A stretch of 34,833 bases of DNA. Origin: Candidatus Cloacimonadota bacterium (GTDB taxonomy: Bacteria; Cloacimonadota; Cloacimonadia; Cloacimonadales; TCS61). The DNA lies in the NCBI GenBank assembly GCA_021108315.1, contig JAIORE010000043.1:1-34833 (forward strand), given 5' to 3'. The notes under the pieces were generated by a model. The model searched no databases. It saw only the letters and a list, made by a program, of their open reading frames with translations, and was not told the DNA's origin. Of this stretch, positions 15,182-24,551 are shown piece by piece. The stretch's first letter is position 1. Each line of letters starts with the position of its first letter. The position numbers and the translations under genes were made by a program.

Positions 15182-16660
15182 TTAATTTCTCCCGAATTTC
15201 TCAGTAATCCTACAAATTTTATCTGCTAATTCATCAGTTAAATATTGTTTCTTCATTCTCCATTGCCAATTTCCACCAGCTATTCCGGGATAATTCATTC
15301 TGGCAGAATTATCCAAGTTCAAAAAATCTTGCATCGGAGCAATAGCAAACACAGCAATAGATTTCCAAGCTGCTTCGATTAATTTATCGGCAATCTCACT
15401 TTCATTACCGGAAAAATTGAGGTAACTACAAGTAAAATCCCGCACATTTTCAGGCAAATTAGAAAACCAACCTTTTGTCGTTTCATTATCGTGAGTACCA
15501 GTATAAACCACAAAATTTTCTGTAAAATTATGTGGTAAAAATCCACCTTCCATACCATCGTAAAATGCAAATTGTAGTACTTTCATCCCGGGAAATCCAT
15601 ATTGATCACGTAATTTGATAATTTCCGGGGTGAGAACTCCCAGATCTTCTGCAATTATTGGAAGAGAACCAAGTTTGTTTTGTACTTGTTGGAAAAGTTT
15701 ATCACCTTCAGCAGTTTCCCATTTACCATTTTCGGCAGTTTTATCACCAAAAGGCACTGCCCAATAATTCACAAATCCAATAAAATGATCAATACGAAGA
15801 ATATCAACTTGTTTCAAAGCAGCTTCAAAGCGTTTGATCCACCATTTGAAACCATCTTTCTCCATAGCTTCCCAGTCATAGAGCGGATTTCCCCACAATT
15901 GTCCAGTTTCACTAAATCCATCCGGTGGAACTCCGGCAACTTTTGTCGGTTCTCTATTTTCATCAAAATAAAATATATCTGAATTTACCCAAGCATCAGC
16001 ACTATCAAATCCAATGAAAATGGGAATATCTCCGATAATTTTTATGTTATTTTTTCGAGCATAATCGTGTAATTTTTCCCATTGTTGAAAAAAAATGAAC
16101 TGTAAAAATTTATGGTAATTGATTTCATCTTTCAATTCCTCGTTGTAATATTCTATTGCTTGCAGTTCTCTGAGCTTTATGTCACGATCCCAATGAGACC
16201 AACTTGCTCCTTGAAAGTGCTTCTTTAAACTCATAAATAGAGCAAAATCATTAAGCCAATCTTGTTCTTCGTCATGAAATTCATTGTAATTTTCACTTAC
16301 TTCAAAATTATCAAAAGCCTTTCTTAAAATTCGATCTTTTACTGTAATTAGTTCACCAAAATCTATTTCAGTTTCAGAAAATGCTGACAAATTATCCAAA
16401 TTACTTTGTTCAAGCAATTTTTCATCAATCAATAAATCTAAATCAATTAGTAACGGATTTCCGGCAAATGCAGAAAATGTTTGATAAGGTGAATCTCCAA
16501 ATCCGGTAGGTCCGAGCGGAAATATTTGCCATAGCTTTTGTTCTGACTTCTTTAAAAAATCTACGAATTCATGAGCTTCTTTACCTAAGCTGCCAATACC
16601 ATATTTTCCAGATAAAGAAGTAATGTGTAAAAGTATTCCTGATGAACGTTCAAATTTCAT
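15182..16660 (-). CDS. malQ: 4-alpha-glucanotransferase (amylomaltase)
   Basis: A cytoplasmic GH77 disproportionating enzyme of about 492 residues that moves maltooligosaccharide units between glucans. Motifs include GSLGKEAHEFVDFLK, PLGPTGFGDSPYQTFSAFAG, GDIPIFIGFDSADAW, GVPPDGFSETGQLWGNPLYD, ILRIDHFIGF with the nucleophile Asp, IAEDLGVL with the acid/base Glu, and GTHDNETTKGW with the third Asp. Length is typical. AGGTGG precedes the ATG at 16660; a GTG 3 codons upstream lacks correct spacing. No other glycogen or maltose genes are in the window, and the only partner is the coupled membrane protein. Confidence 0.95.
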   Translation of the reverse strand: MKFERSSGILLHITSLSGKYGIGSLGKEAHEFVDFLKKSEQKLWQIFPLGPTGFGDSPYQTFSAFAGNPLLIDLDLLIDEKLLEQSNLDNLSAFSETEIDFGELITVKDRILRKAFDNFEVSENYNEFHDEEQDWLNDFALFMSLKKHFQGASWSHWDRDIKLRELQAIEYYNEELKDEINYHKFLQFIFFQQWEKLHDYARKNNIKIIGDIPIFIGFDSADAWVNSDIFYFDENREPTKVAGVPPDGFSETGQLWGNPLYDWEAMEKDGFKWWIKRFEAALKQVDILRIDHFIGFVNYWAVPFGDKTAENGKWETAEGDKLFQQVQNKLGSLPIIAEDLGVLTPEIIKLRDQYGFPGMKVLQFAFYDGMEGGFLPHNFTENFVVYTGTHDNETTKGWFSNLPENVRDFTCSYLNFSGNESEIADKLIEAAWKSIAVFAIAPMQDFLNLDNSARMNYPGIAGGNWQWRMKKQYLTDELADKICRITEKFGRN

Positions 16661-16728
16661 TTTTTCCACCTTTTAGGCTACTGATTTTGATATTTTGCTT
16701 GCTTTGATTTAATCTTCAATATTAAATA

Positions 16729-19566
16729 TTAAATTTTCAATTTTTGAATCTTACTAAACCAGCTTCCCACATTGTCATAAATCTCAACAGGACTGGTCAT
16801 TACTTTTGTTTTAGAAGGAACAATTTCCTTAAAATAATGTCCATATTTTTTTGTATAAATTCTGTTATCCAATACCAAAACCATTCCTCGATCAGTTTTA
16901 TTACGAATCAATCTTCCAAATCCCTGACGATATTTCAAAAGAGCATTCGGCATCATAAAATGCATAAAAGAGTTTTTCCCTTCATAATTTAGCTTTTCGA
17001 TATAAGCTTCGATTATTGGTTCAGATGGCACCAAAAAAGGTAATTTATTAAGAATCAGTAGTGAAAGTGCTTCTCCGGGAATATCAACTCCTTCCCAAAA
17101 TGAATTTGTACCGAGTAATACGGAATTTTTATTTTTTTTGAACTCTTGCATCAAAACAGAACGACTCATTCCTTTTCCCTGAGCGAGTAGTGTAATATTT
17201 TTTCTGTAAAAAGAATCGCTAAGTTCTTCATAAACATTGTTCAAATCTTTGTAGGAAGTGAACAGAATCATCGTGCCGGTTTTGGCTATATCTACTACTT
17301 TTTCAATAAGTTGGATACTCTGAGGAGAAAAATATTTATCTTGTGGGGCAGGAAGCATTCCGGCGATCAATACAACCGCTTGCTTTTGATAATCAAAAGG
17401 AGATTCCACAACTAATTCCTGCACAAGATCATCATCCAAAAGATTCAAACCCATCCGGTTTGAGAAATATTTGAATTTTCCTCGCAGGGCAATTGTCGCC
17501 GAAGTAAATACTATAGATTCAACATTGCTGTAGAGAGTTTTGTTCATAATATCTTGAATATTTAGCGGAGCATAGTTCAAAATTCCAGCCGGAAATTTTT
17601 CATCTTCCGTTCTGAAATTTGAAAGCCAAAAAGAGAAATCTTTCATTTGCGGATTGTACAAAGACATTAATTTCTCGTGAAAATCTGCAATTCGCATATT
17701 TACCGATTCCAAGTTATCCGAATTTACATCATGATCTACAAATAGTTTGGAACTAACATCACCAAGTTGTTCTTGTAAAAACATTGTTTTCTCAGATAAT
17801 TTTGCCCAAAATTGGATTATACTATTAAGATATTTGGTGATAAAAGGAAAATCCTCAAGATTTTTAATTCTGAATTTTCCGTAACTACCTCTATTTTTCA
17901 CAACATTGTTTATTTCTCTGAAAAACTCTTTAAAAATATCAGAATTATCATTGAGAAAAAGTATCAATTCCTCTATTTTTTTCAAAAGTACTTCTTGTTT
18001 TGATTTACCAAATGCACTCTTCACGGTATCCGATTTCAATTTAGAAATTACACCGCCTTGAAATCTATTTTTTTTATTGAACAGCATATGAAAAAATGAA
18101 TTAAAATCTGAGTAGCCTAAGCTGAGTCCAAGTTCCTGTGGAGCAATATGAGGAAGATTGTGAGCTTCGTCAATTATCAGATTTTTGTAATTCCCCAAAG
18201 CTGAATTTTCAGAGCTCAGATCAGCGAGAAGTAGATAATGATTTATTACTACCAAATTTGATTTTTCTGCTTTTTTACGAATATCCATTAGATAACAGCG
18301 ATTAAAAAAAGAGCATTTTCTACCACGGCAAAAATGTCGATCTGCCATTAAATTTTTCCAAATACTACTATTTCTGTTGATGTTAAATGAATTGTTTTCG
18401 GAAATATCTCCGGTTTTTGTAAATTCTTTCCAGACAAAGAGATTCATAAATTGTTGAGCATCATAGGAATTGATCAATTTCACCGGATCCATCGAAATTT
18501 CCTGCCATTTTTTCTCACAAATATAGTTGCGTCGTCCTTTAAGTAAAACTGCAGAAAAAGGCATTGTAACACACTCTTTCACAAAAGGAATATCTTTGAA
18601 AAAAAGCTGTTCTTGAAGATTTTTGGTGTTGGTAGAGATCACAACTTTTTCTTTCTCACGAGCAGAATGCATTATCGCTGGCACGAGATAAGCAAAAGAT
18701 TTTCCAACTCCGGTTCCGGCTTCTATCAGCAGATATTCGTTCTTAGCAAAGTTATTTTCCACAGCATCAGCCATATGAATTTGACCTTGCCGAATTTCAT
18801 AATTATCAAGATGATTATCAAATAAACCATTCTTATCAAAAACTTCTGCAACTGAATTTTCTTTTGGTTTGGCGGGTTTATGGTTGATATAATTATTACT
18901 CTGATAAGAAAAGGTTGAATTAGTCTTTCGTAAAAGTGCATATTTTTTTTGATATTTAACAATTTCATCCAGAAAAAATACTAAATCAGTGTTGATATCA
19001 GCAATTTTTGCAATTTGAAGAATTTGGTAATTTAAACGTAAATTGATATTATTCTCGATAAAATCTATAATTTTAAGATAAACTTCTGCAGTTGCTTGAG
19101 CATCATAAATTGCCCGATGAGCATTGGATAGATCAATCTCAAAATAATTGGCAACCGTTGTAAGTTTATGGTTAGAAATGAATGGCAGGTAGATTCTAGC
19201 CAGTTCAACAGTATCAAATAATTTATTTGTAATTCTGCTAATACCACAATTGGATAGTTTTTCATTAAGAAATCCAATATCAAAAGAAATATTATGACAG
19301 ATAACTGGTAGATTACCTATAAAAGTTTTCAAATCAGGAAGTACGCTGGTAAGAGATTCACCGGATTTCAACATTTCATCTGTAATATGAGTGAGCTGCT
19401 TTATGAATAATGGTACTTTTTTTTGAGGTTTTATGAATTTAGAAAAAGTACTTATCTTTTTTCCTTTCTCATAACAAACAGCTCCAATTTCAATTATTTC
19501 ATTTTCTTTGAAATCAAATCCTGTTGTTTCAATATCTAGTACTACAAAATTTAATAATTTTTCCAT
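16729..19566 (-). CDS. dinG: DnaQ-type exonuclease fused to DinG-family helicase
   Basis: A 945-residue fusion. Residues 1-170 form a DEDDh 3'-5' exonuclease with DIETTG (Asp11, Glu13), HNISFD (Asp96) and HRAIYD (His150, Asp155). The rest is a DinG/XPD-like superfamily 2 helicase: Walker A AGTGVGKS at 283-290, four cysteines between about 350 and 450 (CEKKW, CRGRKC, FFNRC) that fit an iron-sulfur cluster, DEAHN, VFTSATI, GTNSFWEGVDIPG and YRQGFGRLIRN. This architecture is known from Firmicutes DinG. It probably processes DNA or DNA/RNA structures during repair. AAAGGAAA precedes the ATG. Confidence 0.92.
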   Translation of the reverse strand: MEKLLNFVVLDIETTGFDFKENEIIEIGAVCYEKGKKISTFSKFIKPQKKVPLFIKQLTHITDEMLKSGESLTSVLPDLKTFIGNLPVICHNISFDIGFLNEKLSNCGISRITNKLFDTVELARIYLPFISNHKLTTVANYFEIDLSNAHRAIYDAQATAEVYLKIIDFIENNINLRLNYQILQIAKIADINTDLVFFLDEIVKYQKKYALLRKTNSTFSYQSNNYINHKPAKPKENSVAEVFDKNGLFDNHLDNYEIRQGQIHMADAVENNFAKNEYLLIEAGTGVGKSFAYLVPAIMHSAREKEKVVISTNTKNLQEQLFFKDIPFVKECVTMPFSAVLLKGRRNYICEKKWQEISMDPVKLINSYDAQQFMNLFVWKEFTKTGDISENNSFNINRNSSIWKNLMADRHFCRGRKCSFFNRCYLMDIRKKAEKSNLVVINHYLLLADLSSENSALGNYKNLIIDEAHNLPHIAPQELGLSLGYSDFNSFFHMLFNKKNRFQGGVISKLKSDTVKSAFGKSKQEVLLKKIEELILFLNDNSDIFKEFFREINNVVKNRGSYGKFRIKNLEDFPFITKYLNSIIQFWAKLSEKTMFLQEQLGDVSSKLFVDHDVNSDNLESVNMRIADFHEKLMSLYNPQMKDFSFWLSNFRTEDEKFPAGILNYAPLNIQDIMNKTLYSNVESIVFTSATIALRGKFKYFSNRMGLNLLDDDLVQELVVESPFDYQKQAVVLIAGMLPAPQDKYFSPQSIQLIEKVVDIAKTGTMILFTSYKDLNNVYEELSDSFYRKNITLLAQGKGMSRSVLMQEFKKNKNSVLLGTNSFWEGVDIPGEALSLLILNKLPFLVPSEPIIEAYIEKLNYEGKNSFMHFMMPNALLKYRQGFGRLIRNKTDRGMVLVLDNRIYTKKYGHYFKEIVPSKTKVMTSPVEIYDNVGSWFSKIQKLKI

Positions 19567-19681
19567 TAATTTCCTTTTTTATTTTAAGTAAAAGAATAAC
19601 TATCGCCAAGAATAATTCTGATTTACGACTGAGTTTAAGTCCATTTCAGCTTTTCGTAGTGAAAAAAATGGAACTTTCAAT

Positions 19682-19710
19682 ATTATATGTTACAATCAGT
19701 GGTTTGGAAA
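19682..19710 (-). promoter_or_regulatory. Candidate promoter for dinG
   Basis: On the minus strand TTTCCA (19710-19705) is followed after 17 nt by a perfect TATAAT (19687-19682). This gives a leader of about 110 nt before the dinG ATG. The -35 matches four of six consensus positions. The gap 19567-19786 holds no other convincing feature. Confidence 0.35.
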
Positions 19711-19786
19711 TGAGAAAAAAAATCATGTTTATCACTATTGCTACAATCTTTATCTTCTCTAAATTCCTTTTTGTCTGTACCTAATT

Positions 19787-22700
19787 TTACTTTTCCAAAT
19801 TATAACGGTGCAATTTTTTAATAAGCCCCTGTCTACTCAATTTAAGTTTTTTTGCTGCTTGAGTCTGATTCCAGCCAGTCTCTTCGAGAGCTTGACGTAT
19901 CATCTGAATTTCTAATTTTTCTACTGCTTCTTTCATTGAGTCATTATTTGCAGGAGCTTGAATATCGTCTAAAAGGTTGATAGTTTCTTTAATATTGCTA
20001 TAGTGAAAGATCTCTTCTGATAGATCGGATGCTTTAATGTAAGAATCAGCATCTGCAAGAGTTACGGCTCTTTCTATCTCATTTTCGAGTTGACGGATAT
20101 TACCTGGCCATTTGTAGCTGATCAAATACTTCATAGCTTCATCGGTAATTCCATTTACATGTTTATTAATTTTTGCACAATATTTATCAAGAAAGTGAAT
20201 AGTAAGAAGTGGAATATCGGATTTACGTTTGTCTAATGACGGAACATCTATTCTAATTACATTTAAACGATAGAAAAGGTCTTCCCGAAAATCTCCATTT
20301 TTAACTTTATCTCTCAGGTTAACATTTGTGGCACAAATAACTCTAACATCTACATTTTCCGTTATGGTTGAACCAACTCTCTTTATCTCTCCCTCTTGTA
20401 AAAATCTAAGAAGTTTTGCTTGAGTCGAAAGGCTTACATCACCAATCTCATCCAAGAAAAAAGTACCTCCGTTGGCAATTTCAAATAATCCTTTCTTATC
20501 TTGAGAAGCACCCGTAAAAGCACCTTTTATGTGTCCAAAAAGTTCGCTTTCCAACAAAGTTTCCGGTAATGCACCGCAATATTGAGCGACAAATCTTTTA
20601 TTTCGTCTATTGCTTGTGAAATGAATTGCTCGAGCGATCAGTTCCTTTCCGGTTCCACTGGGACCTTCCAAAAGTATAGTTGTAGGCGTATCCTTGATTT
20701 TATCTATCATTTTGAAAATCTTTTGAATTTCCAAACTTTTACCAATAATATTTGTGAACAGGTTTGTAGAGGCAAGTTCCTCACGTATTACAGCATGGCT
20801 TTGTTCTAAACTTTTAAATGAGATATTTTCTATGATAACAACTATCTGGTTACAAAGCGCATTGATCAAATTCATCATTTTTTCGCTGAAATAATACGAA
20901 CCACCTTTTATAAATAGGCAGATCACTCCCATTTTCTCATTACGGATACTCAAAGGAAATGCGATTATATTGTTAAACTCAGGTGCAAATTGAGGTTGTT
21001 TAATATTTTTCACAACATTCTCATCAAAACATTCTTGAATAACATTCATAATTTCAGGATAAAAATGATTACTTACTGAAAAATTATTAGTAAGAACATA
21101 TTCCCATGAATCAGTGGTTAATTGGTTATTATATAAACAAAAAACTCCTCCGTTAGCATCTGCAAAATCTACAATTCTATCCAAAGATTGATTCAATAAA
21201 GTATCAAAAACAGAAATAGAATTCAAAAATTGAGTAATTTCATAAAAATCATTTAACATAGAATCTTGCTGTCGTGATTCTTTTAATTCTTTTTCATATT
21301 TCTTTTTAATTTTTTGGATTAATAGATCATTTTTTTCCAAGAGGTTTATTGCATTAAATCTCTTTATTATTTTGCGGTTTTCATGTAGAATTTGAAGAGC
21401 TTGCTCCCAATCTTTTTCTTGAAAAAGAAGTGAAGCAAATTCATATTGTGAGATAGCAAGATCAAAATTGTTATTTGTTTTCACAAAAATTTCACTTGCC
21501 TTTTCCAGATAACTTATAGCCTTTGAGGAATTTTTATTTTCTAATAAAGCTCTTAAATAGTAGGCTCTTCCCAATCTAAATTCATCATTAGTTTCGGTAG
21601 CTAATTCCTCTGAAATTTTTAAATGATAATCCGCACTTTCAATATTTCGAGTAGACATAAAGTAATACGCTAATTTTTGAGATGCTTCTGTTAATTCGAC
21701 ATTAGCTTCTATGTTTTTAAAAAAATCATGGCTTTCTATTAGATACCCATAAGCTTCCCTATATTTATGCATCATGGTAAGAACACTGCCAATATTTCCG
21801 TGCACAACAGCTTTGAGAAAATCATCAGAAATATTGCTTAAAATATCATTACTTTTTTGATAATAATCAAAAGCCAGATTGTATTCACCCCGTTTTTCAT
21901 AAAGTTCTCCCAGATTGTTGTAAGATTCACACATTCCCAAACTGAAGTTATTCTTTTTTGATTTTTCGATCGCATCTTTATAATATTCTATGGCTTTTGT
22001 CCAATTTCCGGATTTGAAATATATTGCTCCCATAGCATTAAGAGCAGCATCCACACTCTTATAAAGTTTAAAGTTCACGGCTATTTGTAACGATTGATTA
22101 AGAGATTCGATCGCTTTTTCATATTCACCATGATCTTTGTAGGTTAAACCGATATTAAAATGGAAAGTGGAAATTTGGTAACTATCACTAAGCAGTTTCT
22201 GGATTTTTAAGGCTTCATTCAGGTAAAAAATTGCTTTCTCATAATTATTTTGATCTCCCCACAAACTACCGAGATTATTATAGCAAAAAGAAATTCCATT
22301 TAAATTATAACGCTCTTTTTCTAATTTCAAACTCTTTTTAAACAAAGTTTTGGTATCTTTCCATTTTCCTCGGAAAATAGATATTCCTCCCAAATTATTA
22401 TAAATCGCAGCAAGTCCTTCGATATTATTTGTTATTTTATAGAGTTCTTCAGCCTCTTCAAAAGATTTTTTTGCATTCGTTAACTCATTATTATAATAAG
22501 ATATTAATCCACTCATTTTTTTTGTTTCAGCACGCATATTATTACGCTTTAATCTATCATTGATCATGGATGTAATTTGTTTTGCTTGGTTGATTTCTGA
22601 TTTTGCATCATCAAATTGCTCGTTTTCCATGAGAATTTTTGCCTTTAACATTATCAATTTCCATTTCCATTCCTTTTGAATAGTTATTGGTGAATATTTT

Positions 22701-24055
22701 TTAATGATTTCAAGAGCAAAAGTAGACGAATTCATTGCAACAAGACTTTTTGCCAAATAATATACAGTATCTTCCATTGGTAATTCATACTTTATACATA
22801 ATTTCATAGCATCCCGAAAATAATCTGTTGCTTTTTCGTTTTCCCCAACTTCCGTATGATAAATACCTAACAATCTTAATGATTCTAACTTTTCACAGTG
22901 CTTTTTTTGTTTTGTTACGATTTTTTTATAAATACTAATCAGGTTTGGATAATCATAAATTCTTTTAAGGTAATCGGTTAATTTATTTGTATTATTTTTT
23001 TCATATAGGTCCATTTTCAATAAGAAATCTGTTTGAATGGATTTATCAAGAATGTTAGTAATAGGTTCAACAATTTTGTGTATATCTTTAGTACTTAATT
23101 TTTCAATCAAATTTTGAACTGAGGATACTTTTTTTACTAAATATTTGTCATCCACCATAAATATAAGATCCTTTTTTTGAAGTGATTCCAAGTTCTTTTT
23201 TTTGAAAGAACTACCCAGTATTTTCTTTAATGAGTTTACATCAGCTTTTGTATCGAAGAAGAAAATTGTATATAAAAGATTAAGTTGTTCTTGAGAAATA
23301 TTTTTAATTTTTTCTTTATAAATCGTATCTAAATTAATTTTTTTCTCTAAATATTTTTCCAGATCAATTTTACCCTTTTCTTTAAGGAAATTTTCCAAAA
23401 TATGCCGAATCACAAATAAATTTCCTTTTGAAATACTACAAATAATTTCACTTTCCATTTGAAAATCACTTTCTCCAGATGGAAAAACAGTTTTTATTAT
23501 CCCTATTATATCTTCTTTTGAGGGAATTTCTATATTTAGTTTTAATGAAAATGGAAAAGTTTCCTGTCGCGTAAAAGTAATAAAGATTATGCTTTCCGAC
23601 ATATTATATTGCACAAGATATTGAATAAAATCGAGAGAATACCGATCTAAAGATGAACATTCATAAATGATTAAAGTTGTACTTTTAAAGCATTTCTTCT
23701 GTGATAAATTCTCAGTTAGATAATAAAATAGATCATAACGATTTGTGAGATTTAATTCAACTGCACTTCTAAATAATTTATTCAAATTTTGCATTGAAAT
23801 ATCACAAATTTTGTGTATTATATCCTTAACTTGATTATACCTGAATATCTTGGGAATAAAAATATTAAAATCTATTGATCTTTTTTGCAACTCAACTTTC
23901 AATCTTTGGAAATTAAATGATTTTCCTGAACCTGTATTACCAATAATCTCAATAATTTTACTTTCATTGTAATTTATTTCAGTTAAAATTCTGCTGGTAA
24001 ATTTATTTTTTTGGATTGAGAAAGAAGCCAAAGTTTCATTGATTGAATTTATCAT
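19787..24055 (-). CDS. Giant sigma-54 activator with N-terminal NTPase, TPR array and GAF domain
   Basis: A regulator of about 1422 residues. The N-terminal ~340 residues form a signal-transduction NTPase with Walker A GNTGSGKS near 40 and a Walker B-like TTLIIYECSS near 128. About fifteen TPR-like repeats run from ~385 to 925 (for example IEGLAAIYNNLGGISIFRGK), then a GAF-like domain at ~955-1080. The sigma-54 AAA+ domain has Walker A GPSGTGKE, the GAFTGA sigma-contact loop and DEIGD, all between about 1130 and 1210. A Fis-type HTH closes the protein (NQTQAAKKLKLSRQGLIKK). With GAFTGA intact it should activate sigma-54 promoters; targets and signal are unknown. GGAG lies 6 nt before the ATG at 24055. 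Paired palindromes lie upstream. Confidence 0.9.
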   Translation of the reverse strand: MINSINETLASFSIQKNKFTSRILTEINYNESKIIEIIGNTGSGKSFNFQRLKVELQKRSIDFNIFIPKIFRYNQVKDIIHKICDISMQNLNKLFRSAVELNLTNRYDLFYYLTENLSQKKCFKSTTLIIYECSSLDRYSLDFIQYLVQYNMSESIIFITFTRQETFPFSLKLNIEIPSKEDIIGIIKTVFPSGESDFQMESEIICSISKGNLFVIRHILENFLKEKGKIDLEKYLEKKINLDTIYKEKIKNISQEQLNLLYTIFFFDTKADVNSLKKILGSSFKKKNLESLQKKDLIFMVDDKYLVKKVSSVQNLIEKLSTKDIHKIVEPITNILDKSIQTDFLLKMDLYEKNNTNKLTDYLKRIYDYPNLISIYKKIVTKQKKHCEKLESLRLLGIYHTEVGENEKATDYFRDAMKLCIKYELPMEDTVYYLAKSLVAMNSSTFALEIIKKYSPITIQKEWKWKLIMLKAKILMENEQFDDAKSEINQAKQITSMINDRLKRNNMRAETKKMSGLISYYNNELTNAKKSFEEAEELYKITNNIEGLAAIYNNLGGISIFRGKWKDTKTLFKKSLKLEKERYNLNGISFCYNNLGSLWGDQNNYEKAIFYLNEALKIQKLLSDSYQISTFHFNIGLTYKDHGEYEKAIESLNQSLQIAVNFKLYKSVDAALNAMGAIYFKSGNWTKAIEYYKDAIEKSKKNNFSLGMCESYNNLGELYEKRGEYNLAFDYYQKSNDILSNISDDFLKAVVHGNIGSVLTMMHKYREAYGYLIESHDFFKNIEANVELTEASQKLAYYFMSTRNIESADYHLKISEELATETNDEFRLGRAYYLRALLENKNSSKAISYLEKASEIFVKTNNNFDLAISQYEFASLLFQEKDWEQALQILHENRKIIKRFNAINLLEKNDLLIQKIKKKYEKELKESRQQDSMLNDFYEITQFLNSISVFDTLLNQSLDRIVDFADANGGVFCLYNNQLTTDSWEYVLTNNFSVSNHFYPEIMNVIQECFDENVVKNIKQPQFAPEFNNIIAFPLSIRNEKMGVICLFIKGGSYYFSEKMMNLINALCNQIVVIIENISFKSLEQSHAVIREELASTNLFTNIIGKSLEIQKIFKMIDKIKDTPTTILLEGPSGTGKELIARAIHFTSNRRNKRFVAQYCGALPETLLESELFGHIKGAFTGASQDKKGLFEIANGGTFFLDEIGDVSLSTQAKLLRFLQEGEIKRVGSTITENVDVRVICATNVNLRDKVKNGDFREDLFYRLNVIRIDVPSLDKRKSDIPLLTIHFLDKYCAKINKHVNGITDEAMKYLISYKWPGNIRQLENEIERAVTLADADSYIKASDLSEEIFHYSNIKETINLLDDIQAPANNDSMKEAVEKLEIQMIRQALEETGWNQTQAAKKLKLSRQGLIKKLHRYNLEK

Positions 24056-24085
24056 AATCAACTCCGCATAAGAATTTATAAATAT

Positions 24086-24149
24086 GTAACAAAAAGTTGT
24101 TTTTGTGTTTATTTGTCAACTTTGTTTTCTTGTGTAACAAAAAGTTACA
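24086..24149. promoter_or_regulatory. Twin TGTAAC-N5-GTTACA palindromes upstream of the sigma-54 activator
   Basis: At 24133-24149 a perfect palindrome reads TGTAAC, AAAAA, GTTACA. At 24086-24100 the same word TGTAACAAAAAGTT recurs with an imperfect right arm. The spacing is 47 bp between equivalent positions, and the nearer copy is about 30 bp from the regulator's ATG. Repeated dyads in this position suggest an operator pair, possibly for autoregulation. Which protein binds is not known. Confidence 0.5.
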
Positions 24150-24336
24150 TATAATTTAATATGGTGGATAGTAAGTACCTGCCCATATGTTTTCCGGTAT
24201 TTTTTATTCAGAGATTTGAAATGAATATGATAACTATCAACCATCAACGACCTATTTTTTTCTTGCAGAAAGGATTGGATTCAGAAATTTGGCATAGTTC
24301 TCGCTCCTTCAGAAACTCTTTTCATAGCTTTGGAGT

Positions 24337-24374
24337 GCATCAAGCGTCTTGATGCTAAGCGAGGGAGTCGCTTA
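24337..24374. other. Two adjacent perfect stem-loops upstream of wecB
   Basis: GCATCAAG/CTTGATGC (24337-24355, 3-nt loop) is followed with no gap by TAAGCGA/TCGCTTA (24356-24374, 5-nt loop), then CTTTTC. The rest of the 490-bp gap 24062-24551 holds the twin palindromes, a repeat fragment at 24464-24482 and no convincing gene. The hairpins could be a REP-like repeat, a weak terminator or part of the wecB leader. Confidence 0.4.
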
Positions 24375-24463
24375 CTTTTCACATTTCATTATGTATGAAT
24401 ACTCGAAAAGTATCTTTTTTCGTTCCCAAGTTTGTCTTGGAAATGTTAAATTTTTTCATTGAG

Positions 24464-24482
24464 TCTTAGCGTCTTTGCGAGA
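24464..24482. repeat. Fragment of the CGCAAAGACGC repeat family
   Basis: TCTTAGCGTCTTTGCGAGA here is the inverted form of the CGCAAAGACGCTAAGA end at 9626-9641, and differs at one position from 7536-7554. It stands alone in the wecB upstream region, without a visible partner end. Confidence 0.45.
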
Positions 24483-24551
24483 TTTAATTCTTTAGTCGTC
24501 ACTAAGTCCTTGAAATATATAAAATTACTAAAAAAAATGTAGGAGAAATAA

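Noticed and set aside
19710..19784. Short plus-strand frame starting ATGAGAAAAAAAATC with a signal-peptide-like, hydrophobic product of about 24 residues.
   Set aside because: It lies over the dinG promoter region, has a poor ribosome-binding site and no recognisable product; AT-rich sequence often gives such hydrophobic frames.
24161..24352. A 63-residue plus-strand frame upstream of wecB.
   Set aside because: It covers the hairpin DNA at 24337-24355, has no ribosome-binding site and no family resemblance.
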